The notes below the pieces were generated by a model. That model saw only the letters and a program-made list of their open reading frames with translations, made no database searches and was not told the DNA's origin. A DNA stretch of 64,000 nt from Acinetobacter haemolyticus CIP 64.3 = MTCC 9819 (GTDB lineage Bacteria; Pseudomonadota; Gammaproteobacteria; Pseudomonadales; Moraxellaceae), in assembly GCF_000369065.1 (NCBI RefSeq), contig NZ_KB849812.1:68804-132803 (forward strand). Direction: 5' to 3'. Position numbers and translations under genes: made by a program. This document shows positions 7,261 through 16,756 of the stretch, one piece after another; position 1 is the first letter of the stretch, and every line of letters starts with the position of its first letter.

Positions 7261-9684
7261 ATGACTACAAATTGGGTTGATCCCGAAGCAAAAGCAGAAG
7301 CTGAACGTTACGATAATCCTATTCCGAGCCGAACTCTTATTCTTACTACATTAGAACAATTAAAAACTGCGCAATCTCACGCAGAACTCGTTGAGCATTT
7401 TAATATTCAAGACCAAAAAAGTATTGATGCCTTGAACCATCGTTTAAGTGCGATGGTTCGTGATGGTCAACTGATGAAGGATGGTTTTAAATATCAGCCC
7501 GCAACAGATGCGCCTAGCTACGAAGCAACGGTTTATATCAATAGTAAAGGTTTAGGTACTGCAAATATCGCGGGACAAGATGATGTCCTCTTACCTGAAC
7601 GTGAGTTGCGTCTCGTTTTTAATGGTGACCGCGTTAAAGTACGTCAGACTTCAGTTGATCGCAAAGGTAAAGCTTGGGGCTTCATTACTGAAGTGGTACA
7701 GCGCCGCGTGAAACAAATCATTGGTAAAGTTGCTGAACATCAAGGTGAATACTTTATTCAACCAAGTAATCCAAATCAGCATCAACCGATTACACTAGAA
7801 AAAGAACTGATTGAACATGCCAATGCCAAAGTTGGTGATATGTTACGTGTTGCGATTGATGATTATCCAACTCGTGAAGAGCTTGCAACTGGTCACGTGG
7901 TTCAATCCATGGCAGACAAAGCGGATACTGAAATTATTATCCCGCAAACGATTTTAGAATTTGGTTTGCCTTATGAGTTTCCAGAAGCAGTAATTAAAGA
8001 AGCTGAAAGCTTTAAAGAACCTTCTGCACAAGACATAAAAAATCGCGTTGATTTACGAGATCTACCACTCGTCACCATTGATGGTGAAGATGCCCGTGAC
8101 TTTGATGATGCTGTGTATGCGGAGAAGCGCCCAGGAGGCGGTTACCGTGTTGTGGTGGCAATCGCAGATGTAAGCCATTATGTTCGTTTAGAGTCGCCTT
8201 TAAACGAAGAAGCGGAAGATCGTGGCACATCGGTTTATTTCCCGCACTTCGTCCTGCCAATGTTACCAGAAGCCTTGTCGAATGGATTGTGTTCTCTAAA
8301 TCCGCATGTAGACCGTTTATGTATGGTTTGTGATTTAAAACTATCACGTGCAGGTAAAGTGACAGGTTATGAGTTCTATCCTGCGGTGATGCATTCCAAA
8401 GCACGTTTGACCTACACCCAAGTTGGTCAATATTTTGAAGGTGCAACAGATGCGATTCCTGAAGATAAAACCATTCATAAATCACTAAACACACTATTCC
8501 AACTCTATCAAACGCTTAAAGGCCTCCGAGCTGAACGTCATGCAATGGAATTTGAAACCATTGAAACCTACATGACCTTTGACGAGTTAGGTGGAATCAA
8601 AGAAATTTTGCCACGTACGCGTAATGATGCGCATAAACTCATTGAAGAATGTATGTTGCTCGCCAACGTTGCCGCTGCAGAATATTGCTTAGAACACGAT
8701 ATTCCGATGCTTTATCGTGTACATGAAGCCCCAGAATTTTCACGTATTCAAAAAGTTCGTGATTTTGTGAAATTGCTTGGTTTACCTTTCCCTGAACAGC
8801 CAACACAGGCGGATTATCAACGTGTTATTGAAGCAACTAAAGATCGTTTAGATGCGCCAAGTATTCATGCCGTTTTGTTACGCTCGATGATGCAAGCTTA
8901 TTATGGTGCGAAGAACTCAGGACACTACGGTCTTGCTTATGAGGCGTATACGCACTTCACTTCCCCCATCCGTCGTTATCCTGACTTGCTCTTACACCGT
9001 GCGATCAAGGCTTATTTACAACAAAAACCTTATCCATTGTCAGGTGCGGCGCTCGATAATGCAGGTGAGCATTTCTCACAAACTGAGCGTCGTGCTGACG
9101 AAGCTTCACGCAGTGTAACCACATGGTTGAAATGTCACTATATGCAACAGCATTTGGGCGATGAGTTTGTCGGTGTGATTAGTGCAGTAACCGAGTTTGG
9201 TCTATTCGTGACCCTGAAAGATCTGTATGTCGATGGCATGATTCATGTGAGTCAGCTCGGTGAAGACTTCTTCCTTTATGATCAGGCCAGCCAAAGTCTC
9301 ATTGGTCAGAATCGTGGTCAATCATTTAGCCTTGGTGATGAAGTCAAGATTCAGGTTGCAGGCGTGAATTTGGAAGAACGTAAAATCGACTTCCAATTGG
9401 TACAACAACTAACTCATTTAGGTCGTGTGATTCGTCAAAAAGCACCACGTACAACCACCACGAATCGCGCCCAAACTACTGAAGAGGTATTCAGCAAGCC
9501 AAACACGGCAACTAAAGTGAGTGAGGATGGCGAAAAGCCTGTGCGTAAGAAAAAAGATAAGAACAAACCAAGTTCTTATAGCAAAAAGCCAGCTAAAAAG
9601 GCTTCGACTAAGCCTGAAGGTAAAGAAAAAGCCAAAAAGAAAGTGAAAAAGAAAAAGTCGAATGCGAAAGCAAAGGCTGAGTAA
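7261..9684 (+). CDS. rnr: Ribonuclease R
   Basis: A 3'-5' exoribonuclease that degrades structured RNA, takes part in mRNA and rRNA quality control, and acts with trans-translation. The 807 residues show the expected order: an N-terminal winged-helix region (about 20-85), cold-shock domains, the RNB catalytic domain, and an S1 domain around residues 635-715. The RNB domain carries the acidic motif GEDARDFDDA (near 275-284) and a later TSPIRRYPDLLLHRAI segment. The tail from about residue 760 is very Lys-rich and probably binds RNA. No strong Shine-Dalgarno is visible before the ATG. It is followed by its own terminator, so it looks monocistronic. Confidence 0.96.
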   Translation: MTTNWVDPEAKAEAERYDNPIPSRTLILTTLEQLKTAQSHAELVEHFNIQDQKSIDALNHRLSAMVRDGQLMKDGFKYQPATDAPSYEATVYINSKGLGTANIAGQDDVLLPERELRLVFNGDRVKVRQTSVDRKGKAWGFITEVVQRRVKQIIGKVAEHQGEYFIQPSNPNQHQPITLEKELIEHANAKVGDMLRVAIDDYPTREELATGHVVQSMADKADTEIIIPQTILEFGLPYEFPEAVIKEAESFKEPSAQDIKNRVDLRDLPLVTIDGEDARDFDDAVYAEKRPGGGYRVVVAIADVSHYVRLESPLNEEAEDRGTSVYFPHFVLPMLPEALSNGLCSLNPHVDRLCMVCDLKLSRAGKVTGYEFYPAVMHSKARLTYTQVGQYFEGATDAIPEDKTIHKSLNTLFQLYQTLKGLRAERHAMEFETIETYMTFDELGGIKEILPRTRNDAHKLIEECMLLANVAAAEYCLEHDIPMLYRVHEAPEFSRIQKVRDFVKLLGLPFPEQPTQADYQRVIEATKDRLDAPSIHAVLLRSMMQAYYGAKNSGHYGLAYEAYTHFTSPIRRYPDLLLHRAIKAYLQQKPYPLSGAALDNAGEHFSQTERRADEASRSVTTWLKCHYMQQHLGDEFVGVISAVTEFGLFVTLKDLYVDGMIHVSQLGEDFFLYDQASQSLIGQNRGQSFSLGDEVKIQVAGVNLEERKIDFQLVQQLTHLGRVIRQKAPRTTTTNRAQTTEEVFSKPNTATKVSEDGEKPVRKKKDKNKPSSYSKKPAKKASTKPEGKEKAKKKVKKKKSNAKAKAE

Positions 9685-9691
9685 TTAATAA

Positions 9692-9724
9692 AAGATAAGG
9701 GAGCTTCGGCTCTCTTATTTTTTC
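9692..9724 (+). terminator. Rho-independent terminator of rnr
   Basis: Stem ATAAGGGAGC (9695-9704), a TTCG tetraloop, then GCTCTCTTAT (9709-9718) with one non-Watson-Crick position, followed by a T-tract. Confidence 0.88.
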
Positions 9725-9875
9725 GATTTGAAGCATGTGCTCGCTATCTATACCAATAAACAAAATTGAATTAACAACAAAACAATCATCTAATAAATCA
9801 TGAATCAACCTTGATTTCCGTGCTTGTAAGCCCTACATCTATAACTATGTTTAAAGATGATATGGCAAAAATACA

Positions 9876-11915
9876 ATGACACTACAGCAAGCAACACTTC
9901 CCACTCCCCAGTTTGATCAAATCCAACTTGCCGACTTAAAACAACAGATTGAGAGCACCATTCAAAATGGTCAAAATTTCTTAAATCAACTCAATGAAGC
10001 TCCTCAAGACACCGAAGCACAACTTGCAACATTGGCAGAAGTTGATCAGCTTGAAAATAACATGAGTGAGTCTTGGGGCATTTTGTCACACCTCAATGCG
10101 GTCATGAACAATGCCGAAACCCGTGAAGTGTATCAATCACTTTTACCGAGTTTAAGCGAATACTACACTCAGCTTGGACAGCACACAGCGTTGTATCAAA
10201 CCTATCAACAGATACATGACAGCGCTGCATTCCAAAGTCTGAGCGAAGCTCAACAAAGTGCCATTAAACTCGCGTTACGTGATTTCAAACTTTCAGGCGT
10301 TGCACTTGAAGGCGAAGCCAAAAAACGTTATGCGGAAATCTCAGCACGTTTATCACAACTATCTTCAGATTTCTCTAACCATGTACTCGATGCAACGCAA
10401 GCTTATTTCAAACCATTAACAGAAGAACAACTCAAAGGCTTACCACAAAGCAGTATTGAACTATTAAAGCAATATGGACAACAGCGTGAGCTTGATCAAG
10501 CCGTTGCCACACTCGACTTCCCTGCTTATTTTGCGATTATGACCTATGCTGATGATCGCGAACTTAGAGAGGAGCTGTATAAAGCCTACGTGACTCGTGC
10601 CTCAGAGCAATCTGACAAGACTGAATTTGATAATACTCCTGTGATGGAAGAAATTCTGAGCTTACGTCAAGAAATGGCACAACTACTTGGCTTTAACAAT
10701 TTTGCTGAATACTCCTTGGCCAGCAAAATGGCGCCTGATGTTGATACCGTCGATAAATTCCTAGTGGATTTGGCAGAACATGCACGCACACCAGCTCTTG
10801 CTGAAATCGCCGAACTCAAAGCAATTGCACAACAGGATGGTATCGAAGAACTCAAACCGTGGGATGCAACTTACTACTCTGAGAAGTTAAAACAGCAGCA
10901 ATTCAATCTTTCTCAAGAAGCACTTAAACCTTACTTCCCAGCTCCCAAAGTGGTGACTGGTTTATTCCAAATCGTACAACGTCTTTATGGTATCCAGATC
11001 GTTGAACGTCAGGCACCTGTTTGGCAAAACGATGTGCGTTATTTTGAAATTGAAGATCAAGGCCAAGTAGTGGGTGGTTTCTACTTCGATTTATATGCCC
11101 GCAATGGCAAACGTGGTGGCGCATGGATGAGCGGCTTCCGTTCCCTCGTACAAACCACAAATGGACTGCAAAAACCAATTTGCTATATGGTGTGTAACTT
11201 TACACCACCGATTGGCGATCAGCCCGCCCTGCTGACGCATGATGAAGTGATTACACTATTCCATGAATTTGGTCATGGCTTACATCACATGCTCACCGAA
11301 GTGGATAATATCTCGGTTGCAGGCACACACGGCGTTGCATGGGATGCAGTGGAGTTACCAAGCCAGTTCATGGAGTTTTGGGCATGGGACAATGAAAGTT
11401 TAGATGTACTTAGCGAGCATATTGAAACCAAGCAAACCTTGCCGCAAGAATTGTTAACTGCATTGTTGAATGCACGTTTCTTCCAGTCAGGTATGCAAAC
11501 ACTACGTCAAATCGAATTTGCACTATTTGACCTCACTATTCACCGTCAATCGCCAGCTTTAAATAGCGAGCAAATCCAAGCCACATTGGATGATATTCGC
11601 AATAAATTTTCAGTTGTTCCTGCTGTTGCTTATAACCGTTTCCAACACAGTTTTAGTCATATTTTTGCAGGTGGCTATGCTGCAGGTTATTACTCATATA
11701 AATGGGCAGAAGTTTTAGCCAGTGATGCCTTTGACCGATTCGAAAATGAAGGTATTTTTAACACAGAGACTGGAAAAGAATTTCGAAAGTTTATTCTAGC
11801 AGTTGGCGGAAAAGATACAGCACTTGATGCGTTTCGCAATTTCAGAAAAAGAGAACCAAAAATAGATGCATTATTGCGTCATCAAGGTTGGACGAAGACA
11901 GATAAAACCGCTTAA
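9876..11915 (+). CDS. prlC: M3-family oligopeptidase A (PrlC-like)
   Basis: A cytoplasmic zinc metallopeptidase that cleaves short peptides, including signal-peptide remnants. At 679 residues it has the usual OpdA length. The catalytic zinc motif HEFGH is at about residues 463-467, followed by the downstream Glu-containing ELPSQFMEFWAW segment that supplies the third ligand. The rest is the helical M3 fold, with the C-terminal FSHIFAGGYAAGYYSYKWAE motif that forms the substrate pocket. It is followed at 38 bases by the yheV-like gene. Confidence in family is very high; the gene symbol is by similarity to E. coli. Confidence 0.94.
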   Translation: MTLQQATLPTPQFDQIQLADLKQQIESTIQNGQNFLNQLNEAPQDTEAQLATLAEVDQLENNMSESWGILSHLNAVMNNAETREVYQSLLPSLSEYYTQLGQHTALYQTYQQIHDSAAFQSLSEAQQSAIKLALRDFKLSGVALEGEAKKRYAEISARLSQLSSDFSNHVLDATQAYFKPLTEEQLKGLPQSSIELLKQYGQQRELDQAVATLDFPAYFAIMTYADDRELREELYKAYVTRASEQSDKTEFDNTPVMEEILSLRQEMAQLLGFNNFAEYSLASKMAPDVDTVDKFLVDLAEHARTPALAEIAELKAIAQQDGIEELKPWDATYYSEKLKQQQFNLSQEALKPYFPAPKVVTGLFQIVQRLYGIQIVERQAPVWQNDVRYFEIEDQGQVVGGFYFDLYARNGKRGGAWMSGFRSLVQTTNGLQKPICYMVCNFTPPIGDQPALLTHDEVITLFHEFGHGLHHMLTEVDNISVAGTHGVAWDAVELPSQFMEFWAWDNESLDVLSEHIETKQTLPQELLTALLNARFFQSGMQTLRQIEFALFDLTIHRQSPALNSEQIQATLDDIRNKFSVVPAVAYNRFQHSFSHIFAGGYAAGYYSYKWAEVLASDAFDRFENEGIFNTETGKEFRKFILAVGGKDTALDAFRNFRKREPKIDALLRHQGWTKTDKTA

Positions 11916-11953
11916 ACTACGTCATTATTGTTCACAGGATGGTATTAACTGAC

Positions 11954-12160
11954 ATGAAAAGACAATTCATCGCGGGCGCTAAATGCCCAAAATGTGGGGC
12001 TTTGGATCGTGTCGTTAAAATCATTACTGTGGATGACGAGTGGATTGAATGTATCGAATGTGCTTATAGCGAAAAACGTCCGACCCATGTGGAAGAGTCG
12101 CAACCCGCTGAGCCAGATGAAATTGGGGTGATACAGTTCAAACCTCGTCATTTTGACTAG
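11954..12160 (+). CDS. yheV: YheV-like putative zinc-ribbon protein
   Basis: A 68-residue protein with two CxxC pairs (CPKC and CIEC, 19 residues apart) forming a predicted zinc ribbon, as in E. coli YheV (DUF2387). The N-terminus KRQFIAGAKCP matches that family. I prefer ATG 11954; an ATG at 11939 would add five residues but overlaps the only AGGA. The function is unknown. It sits between the oligopeptidase and a membrane coiled-coil protein, with short gaps on both sides. Confidence 0.8.
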   Translation: MKRQFIAGAKCPKCGALDRVVKIITVDDEWIECIECAYSEKRPTHVEESQPAEPDEIGVIQFKPRHFD

Positions 12161-12172
12161 AAGGTTAAAAAA

Positions 12173-12622
12173 ATGACGTCACCAGCCCAAACAAGCAACT
12201 CCAAATTATTATGGATGATCATTGGTGGGATTAGCCTCGTTGTGCTGATATTTTTTACTGCACAGTGGCTGTTATCTAACCATACAGCAGAAACTGAAAC
12301 AGCTGTAAGCCAACCCCATCCTGTAACGACTTCATTAGAAAATGTCGAAGCCGCTAGCGCTGCGATGATGAGTCATGTAAATGAGGAAAGTGACCCAGCT
12401 CCGATTCAACTGGTTGAAGAATCAATACTCAAAGCAGCTGTGCCAAACAATGAAAGCCTAGCAAAAGAAGAAATTGCTAAATTAGATGATATTCAACACC
12501 AGCTCAAAGATCAGAAACAAGAGTTACAAGCCCAACACCACGATGCTGATACTTTAATAAAACTCAAAGAAGAACAAATCAAACTATTAGAAGCACAACT
12601 GCTCCAAACACAAGCATCGTAA
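12173..12622 (+). CDS. Unrecognised single-pass membrane protein with C-terminal coiled coil
   Basis: A 149-residue protein. Residues 12-34 form one transmembrane helix (LLWMIIGGISLVVLIFF). A polar, Ala/Glu-rich linker follows, then a Lys/Glu/Gln-rich stretch from about residue 100 with heptad-like spacing, likely a short coiled coil. The orientation suggests a periplasmic tail, but no known domain is recognised. It begins 12 bases after the YheV-like gene, so the two are probably co-transcribed with prlC. A terminator follows. Confidence 0.7.
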   Translation: MTSPAQTSNSKLLWMIIGGISLVVLIFFTAQWLLSNHTAETETAVSQPHPVTTSLENVEAASAAMMSHVNEESDPAPIQLVEESILKAAVPNNESLAKEEIAKLDDIQHQLKDQKQELQAQHHDADTLIKLKEEQIKLLEAQLLQTQAS

Positions 12623-12646
12623 AACAGTTTTTAGGCTATTCAATTT

Positions 12647-12680
12647 GCTAGAATGTGATCATCCCTTCTAGCATTTTTAT
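12647..12680 (+). terminator. Terminator after the coiled-coil protein gene
   Basis: Stem GCTAGAA (12647-12653) with TTCTAGC (12666-12672), a 12-base loop and a T-rich tail. It lies just upstream of the EamA gene start. Confidence 0.7.
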
Positions 12681-12683
12681 TTT

Positions 12684-13553
12684 ATGCCTATCGTCAGTCA
12701 ACGTCACCCCGTCGTTCTTGCAATCGCATGCCTGACGTTTTCAGCTTTTTTATTCTCACTTATGGGCATATGCATCCGTTTTGCATCACATACCGTCGAT
12801 AACTACACCATTGTCTTTTTCAGAAACTTAGTTGGATTGATACTGTTCTTACCTTTCATTTATAGACAAGGCACCGATTTTGTCAAAACAGAAAAAATCT
12901 GGATGCATACTTGGCGAAGTATTATTGGATTAGCTGCAATGTACGGTTTCTTTTATGCAATTGCTCATCTTGAATTATCCAATGCGATGGTCTTTACCTA
13001 CTCTTCCCCAATCTTTATTCCTTTTATTGCATGGCTCTTTCTTAAAGAACGTATCAGCACGCTAATGCTTTGCGCGGCAGCACTCGGTTTTATTGGGGTA
13101 TTTTTTGTGGCAAAGCCTGATCAAGGGCTATTGAACTGGCTGTCAATCATCGGGATTACATCGAGTTTATGTGCAGCCATGGCATTTGTGACTGTCCGCG
13201 CGCTTACCCAGACCGAGCCCCCAGAGCGCATCGTATTTTATTTTTGCTTTATCGGTGCTCTACTCTCAGGCATCCCGATGTTTTGGGTTTGGCGCCCCTA
13301 TCAACTTGAAGAATTATTCTTTCTGATTGCGGCTGGTGTACTCGCCAATGTTAGTCAACTATTTATGTCACATGCGTATCGTCTAGCGCCAGCAGGTCAG
13401 ATCGCTCCAATCAACTATGTCGCGATTATCTTTGCAGGTATCTGGGGCTTTTTACTTTGGCACGAATTACCTGATACCTACAGTCTAATTGGTTTTGGCT
13501 TTATTTTGATTGCGATCTTTTTATGTAGTCCAATCATGCAAAAAGCCAAATAA
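12684..13553 (+). CDS. EamA-family (DMT superfamily) transporter
   Basis: A 289-residue inner-membrane protein with about ten transmembrane helices arranged as two EamA repeats. The conserved early ISNAMV-type segment appears here as LSNAMVFTYSSPIF, followed by FLKERIS, the usual end of the first repeat. The second repeat carries APINYVAIIFAGIWGFLLW. Members export metabolites or amino acids, or take up nucleotides; the substrate cannot be assigned. It starts just after the previous terminator and ends at a bidirectional terminator, so it is a single-gene unit. Confidence 0.88.
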   Translation: MPIVSQRHPVVLAIACLTFSAFLFSLMGICIRFASHTVDNYTIVFFRNLVGLILFLPFIYRQGTDFVKTEKIWMHTWRSIIGLAAMYGFFYAIAHLELSNAMVFTYSSPIFIPFIAWLFLKERISTLMLCAAALGFIGVFFVAKPDQGLLNWLSIIGITSSLCAAMAFVTVRALTQTEPPERIVFYFCFIGALLSGIPMFWVWRPYQLEELFFLIAAGVLANVSQLFMSHAYRLAPAGQIAPINYVAIIFAGIWGFLLWHELPDTYSLIGFGFILIAIFLCSPIMQKAK

Positions 13554-13624
13554 TCTCCTCTTATACAATTGATGACAACAACATAAAACCGATTTTCTAT
13601 CCCACTCAGATTTACACATGCCAT

Positions 13625-13650
13625 AAAAAAGCACCCGAAGGTGCTTTTTT
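13625..13650. terminator. Bidirectional terminator between EamA and TRAP permease
   Basis: AAAAAAGCACC, then a CGAA loop, then GGTGCTTTTTT (GCACC 13631-13635 with GGTGC 13640-13644). A-run and T-run flank both sides, serving the two convergent genes. Confidence 0.9.
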
Positions 13651-13659
13651 ATTCACTGC

Positions 13660-15870
13660 TTATTGGTACCAACCAAACAACTTAAAGTAATAAGGAATAT
13701 ACGCAACAATCAGGATTGCTGGGACCATTACCAATAATGGCAATATCCAACGTTCGAAACGATAGTAGAAGGACAAATGCTTCACTTCTTCGTCGGCTGC
13801 TCGTACTTCATCATCACCAATTGCTTGTCGTGCCAATAAGTGATTCAAGGCAACAGGTGGTGTGACATAACCTAGCTCGAAGCCAATCAATGCAATCATC
13901 CAGAAGTGAACAGGATCTATACCATATTGATAAGCCACTGGTGCAACCGTTGCGGAAATCAAAATTACCGCACCAAATGGATCCATGATCATCCCGACGA
14001 GAACCATGAACACAACCACTAAACTGATCACAATAAACATACTACTGATGTCACGCGGGAATGCTTCCATCACTTCAATATGTTCTAAGAAACCACCTAC
14101 GCTGACAGACAATGCCATAAGGATAATCAAGGCACCAATATGACCGACTGTTTCAGTTGTTGAGAGATGTAAAGCTTTTCCAAATGGAACTTTACGCTCT
14201 GGGTTGCGAGGATCATCTGCAGGATTCACTTTCGGTGTAGGTTGTGAACCATCTGGCGGCGCAGTATACGTGTTTAAAGTACTGTCCCAATGCCCAACTG
14301 GCGCTAGTGGTGCAGGTTCTTTACGTAATTTATCAAACAACACCATCAGCAATAGAATTACTGGCATCATCACTGGTGCTGTAAATTCATTTAGATCCGT
14401 TGACAATGCATGCTTGTAGAATAACCAAATCAGAATAAAGATTACGATATATGGTGCTACAGGCACAAACGCACGCAATGATTTAGGCAAAGCAATTTTC
14501 GGCGGTGAAATGCGGAATTTTTGCTCTGCAAAGAACAAAGAAATGATTAAGAACAAGGTTGAAGTCAATAAGAAGACATACATACCATGTGTATAAAGTA
14601 AATCAGTTGTCACTTCTTTATTTAAAGAGGCTACGACAACGATTAATAAACATGGACGTAAGACCACACCCAATGAACCAGAGAGTGCTGTTGCTGCCAA
14701 TGCAAACTGACGACGACCACCAGCATTCCACACTTCTTTATAAATAATCGCACCGGCTGCAATAACGAAGATACCAGATGCCCCTGTATAGGCGGTTGGT
14801 AATGCAGCTGCAATCAAAATTAACCATGTTAAGGTTTCTGGCGCTAAGTTCCACGGACGTAAAATATTTAAGAATAAATCAACAATACGTGTCTGCTTAA
14901 GCAACATACCTGCCCAAATAAACAAGGCAAGATTTAAGAAGATATTTGAGAACTCAACCAACTGACCAAGATAGATCCCTTGCCCCATTGGATAATCCAT
15001 GAAGAAGGTAAATGCCACCCCTGTAATAATCGCCATATAAGCATATAACGGGATACTCAAGAAGGCTAAACCAACATTACCTCCTTCACGCGTTGGCGGT
15101 GGTGATTTAATCAAATGGAATAGACTGATTAAGGTCAATGATCCAAATAAAATCATCCATAACCAATAAATCACATTCATGCCAGAGGCAAAAGGTACAC
15201 CAGAATTAAGTACCGAGTTGTATTGGCTAATCACAGAAGAAGTAAGTAAACCATTACCTAATACCATTGCCGTATTATAAATACGGAAATCGATTCTAGT
15301 GGCTGGACTACGTAAACCAATATGATGTGATTTAATCGTGGCGCTAATAGCAGCAAATACCACCATAATGACTAACAATAATGCACGATTTTCAGAGCCA
15401 AATTTAAAGATGCCGAAAAAGGACGTCTCTATCGTACGATAGGTACGAACACTCGGATTCGCTTCAATATGCGCCATTGCTTTATCATAGAAGACATATT
15501 TTTCTTCACACTGTTGTTGTGCAGCCAGTAATGAAGAACGAACATCAGATTCTGAAGCAACACCGAACATGCTTGCAAACTCATCCGCAGCGTTGATCTT
15601 CATTTGCTCTTGAACTTGTGCATCGATATTTGGGTTACGATCACAGGTTGGCTTACTCGGTTCAGCCCGTAGAAACGAATATTGCATCCCAATATTCGGA
15701 TCGCCGTACAGACGTTCACCCATACGTAATAACTGCCCATGGATCATCTCACCCGTACCAATCACGAGTGTTACTAAGAGTAAGATGAGAATAACAAAGG
15801 CTGATATCCACTCTGTCCAGATATAACTCAGTAGACCTAATCCAGACTTTTTCTCTTGATCATTTTGCAT
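13660..15870 (-). CDS. TRAP transporter large permease with N-terminal extension
   Basis: A 736-residue polytopic inner-membrane protein. The C-terminal half matches the DctM/DedA-like large TRAP permease (for example MIMDPFGAVILISATVAP and FELGYVTPPVALNHLLA). A usual DctM has about 430 residues. The extra 300 N-terminal residues hold one helix, a Cys-containing periplasmic loop (about residues 45-155) and several more helices, which may stand in for the missing small DctQ subunit. No DctP gene is adjacent, but a TatT-like lipoprotein lies 0.9 kb upstream and an AdeT-type binding protein is at 52.7 kb. A CAACATC/GATGTTG hairpin (15893-15914) lies just upstream. The substrate is unknown. Confidence 0.85.
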   Translation of the reverse strand: MQNDQEKKSGLGLLSYIWTEWISAFVILILLLVTLVIGTGEMIHGQLLRMGERLYGDPNIGMQYSFLRAEPSKPTCDRNPNIDAQVQEQMKINAADEFASMFGVASESDVRSSLLAAQQQCEEKYVFYDKAMAHIEANPSVRTYRTIETSFFGIFKFGSENRALLLVIMVVFAAISATIKSHHIGLRSPATRIDFRIYNTAMVLGNGLLTSSVISQYNSVLNSGVPFASGMNVIYWLWMILFGSLTLISLFHLIKSPPPTREGGNVGLAFLSIPLYAYMAIITGVAFTFFMDYPMGQGIYLGQLVEFSNIFLNLALFIWAGMLLKQTRIVDLFLNILRPWNLAPETLTWLILIAAALPTAYTGASGIFVIAAGAIIYKEVWNAGGRRQFALAATALSGSLGVVLRPCLLIVVVASLNKEVTTDLLYTHGMYVFLLTSTLFLIISLFFAEQKFRISPPKIALPKSLRAFVPVAPYIVIFILIWLFYKHALSTDLNEFTAPVMMPVILLLMVLFDKLRKEPAPLAPVGHWDSTLNTYTAPPDGSQPTPKVNPADDPRNPERKVPFGKALHLSTTETVGHIGALIILMALSVSVGGFLEHIEVMEAFPRDISSMFIVISLVVVFMVLVGMIMDPFGAVILISATVAPVAYQYGIDPVHFWMIALIGFELGYVTPPVALNHLLARQAIGDDEVRAADEEVKHLSFYYRFERWILPLLVMVPAILIVAYIPYYFKLFGWYQ

Positions 15871-16047
15871 GTCTATTCCAATTTATTGTTATCAACATCC
15901 ATCCAAAGATGTTGAATCATGCGATGTCTATGGTTGATAGATAAATGAATTTACCCTCTTAACACCAATCCCTTTTAAACCGCCTAAATTTGCAGCAATC
16001 TTTCGCTAAAAAAAATGGCTACAATTATTTTTTTATGGACTTTATTA

Positions 16048-16629
16048 TCAATGTGTCTGTTCTTTATCTTTCCCAACTAAAAGCAAATAACCTGATCCAC
16101 ACAACACACCTCCAATTGCACCAATCAAATGTGCTTCGGTTAAAACAGGGCTACCAATTAACTGTGCTGTTCCTGATTGCCCAAAAGTATTTTCCCAAAT
16201 CAATTTTGCAGCGATCAGAACTAACACCAACACCGCAAACTTGCGCTCATTTTGATATTGCAGATAAACAATACTGACCGCAGTATAGAGACCATGTAAA
16301 ACACCTGATAATCCAGCATAGGCATCGATATAAGGTAAATAATAATAAAAAACCAGACTAATAAATGGAGGGAGAAGCAATAATAAAGCAACCAAATGCC
16401 AATTACGCACATGTGGAAAAATGAAAGGTAAACATGCAAAAGCCAACATATTCAACAAGAAATGCATCCAACCAACATGCACCCAGTGTGCAGTCCACAA
16501 CCGCCAAAACTCGGTTAATAAACTGGATTTCCAATAAATGAAATGATCAGCAAATACTTGCAAACATGCTGCCACTGACACACAGACAGCGATCAAAATG
16601 ACTTTCCGTATCCATATTTGATCTTTCAT
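16048..16629 (-). CDS. rrtA: Rhombosortase (GlyGly-CTERM-processing rhomboid protease)
   Basis: A 193-residue intramembrane serine protease with about six transmembrane helices. The rhomboid features are visible: HFLLN (His56-Asn60) in helix 2, the nucleophile motif GLSG (Ser108), and the catalytic His167 in EAHLIGA. The short length and lack of extra domains fit the rhombosortase branch, which cleaves C-terminal GlyGly-CTERM anchors of secreted proteins and transfers a lipid. No GlyGly-CTERM substrate is seen in the window, so substrates must lie elsewhere. It sits between the TRAP permease and the TatT-like lipoprotein, in the same direction. Confidence 0.82.
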   Translation of the reverse strand: MKDQIWIRKVILIAVCVSVAACLQVFADHFIYWKSSLLTEFWRLWTAHWVHVGWMHFLLNMLAFACLPFIFPHVRNWHLVALLLLLPPFISLVFYYYLPYIDAYAGLSGVLHGLYTAVSIVYLQYQNERKFAVLVLVLIAAKLIWENTFGQSGTAQLIGSPVLTEAHLIGAIGGVLCGSGYLLLVGKDKEQTH

Positions 16630-16653
16630 TTATGCACCTCTCTGGAGAAAACA

Positions 16654-16710
16654 GACCTTTTACGATTTACAAAGCATAGATAACTTGTTTAATCCATATT
16701 GTAAAAGGTC
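16654..16710. repeat. 10-bp inverted repeat between rhombosortase and TatT-like genes
   Basis: GACCTTTTAC (16654-16663) and GTAAAAGGTC (16701-16710) match perfectly, 37 bases apart. It could form a long hairpin at the 3' end of the lipoprotein transcript or mark a spaced operator. There is no U-tract. Confidence 0.5.
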
Positions 16711-16756
16711 GTTTAATTCAGGTTACTTCATCATATTGCGTCTGTAGAACAGATGC

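Noticed and set aside
8072..8494. A 140-residue ORF antisense within rnr
   Set aside because: It lies entirely within a well-supported gene, has no ribosome-binding site or family, and is His/Leu-rich in a shadow-frame manner.
15990..16277. A 95-residue plus-strand ORF overlapping the rhombosortase 3' end
   Set aside because: It overlaps the antisense of a recognised gene and has no ribosome-binding site or conserved domain.
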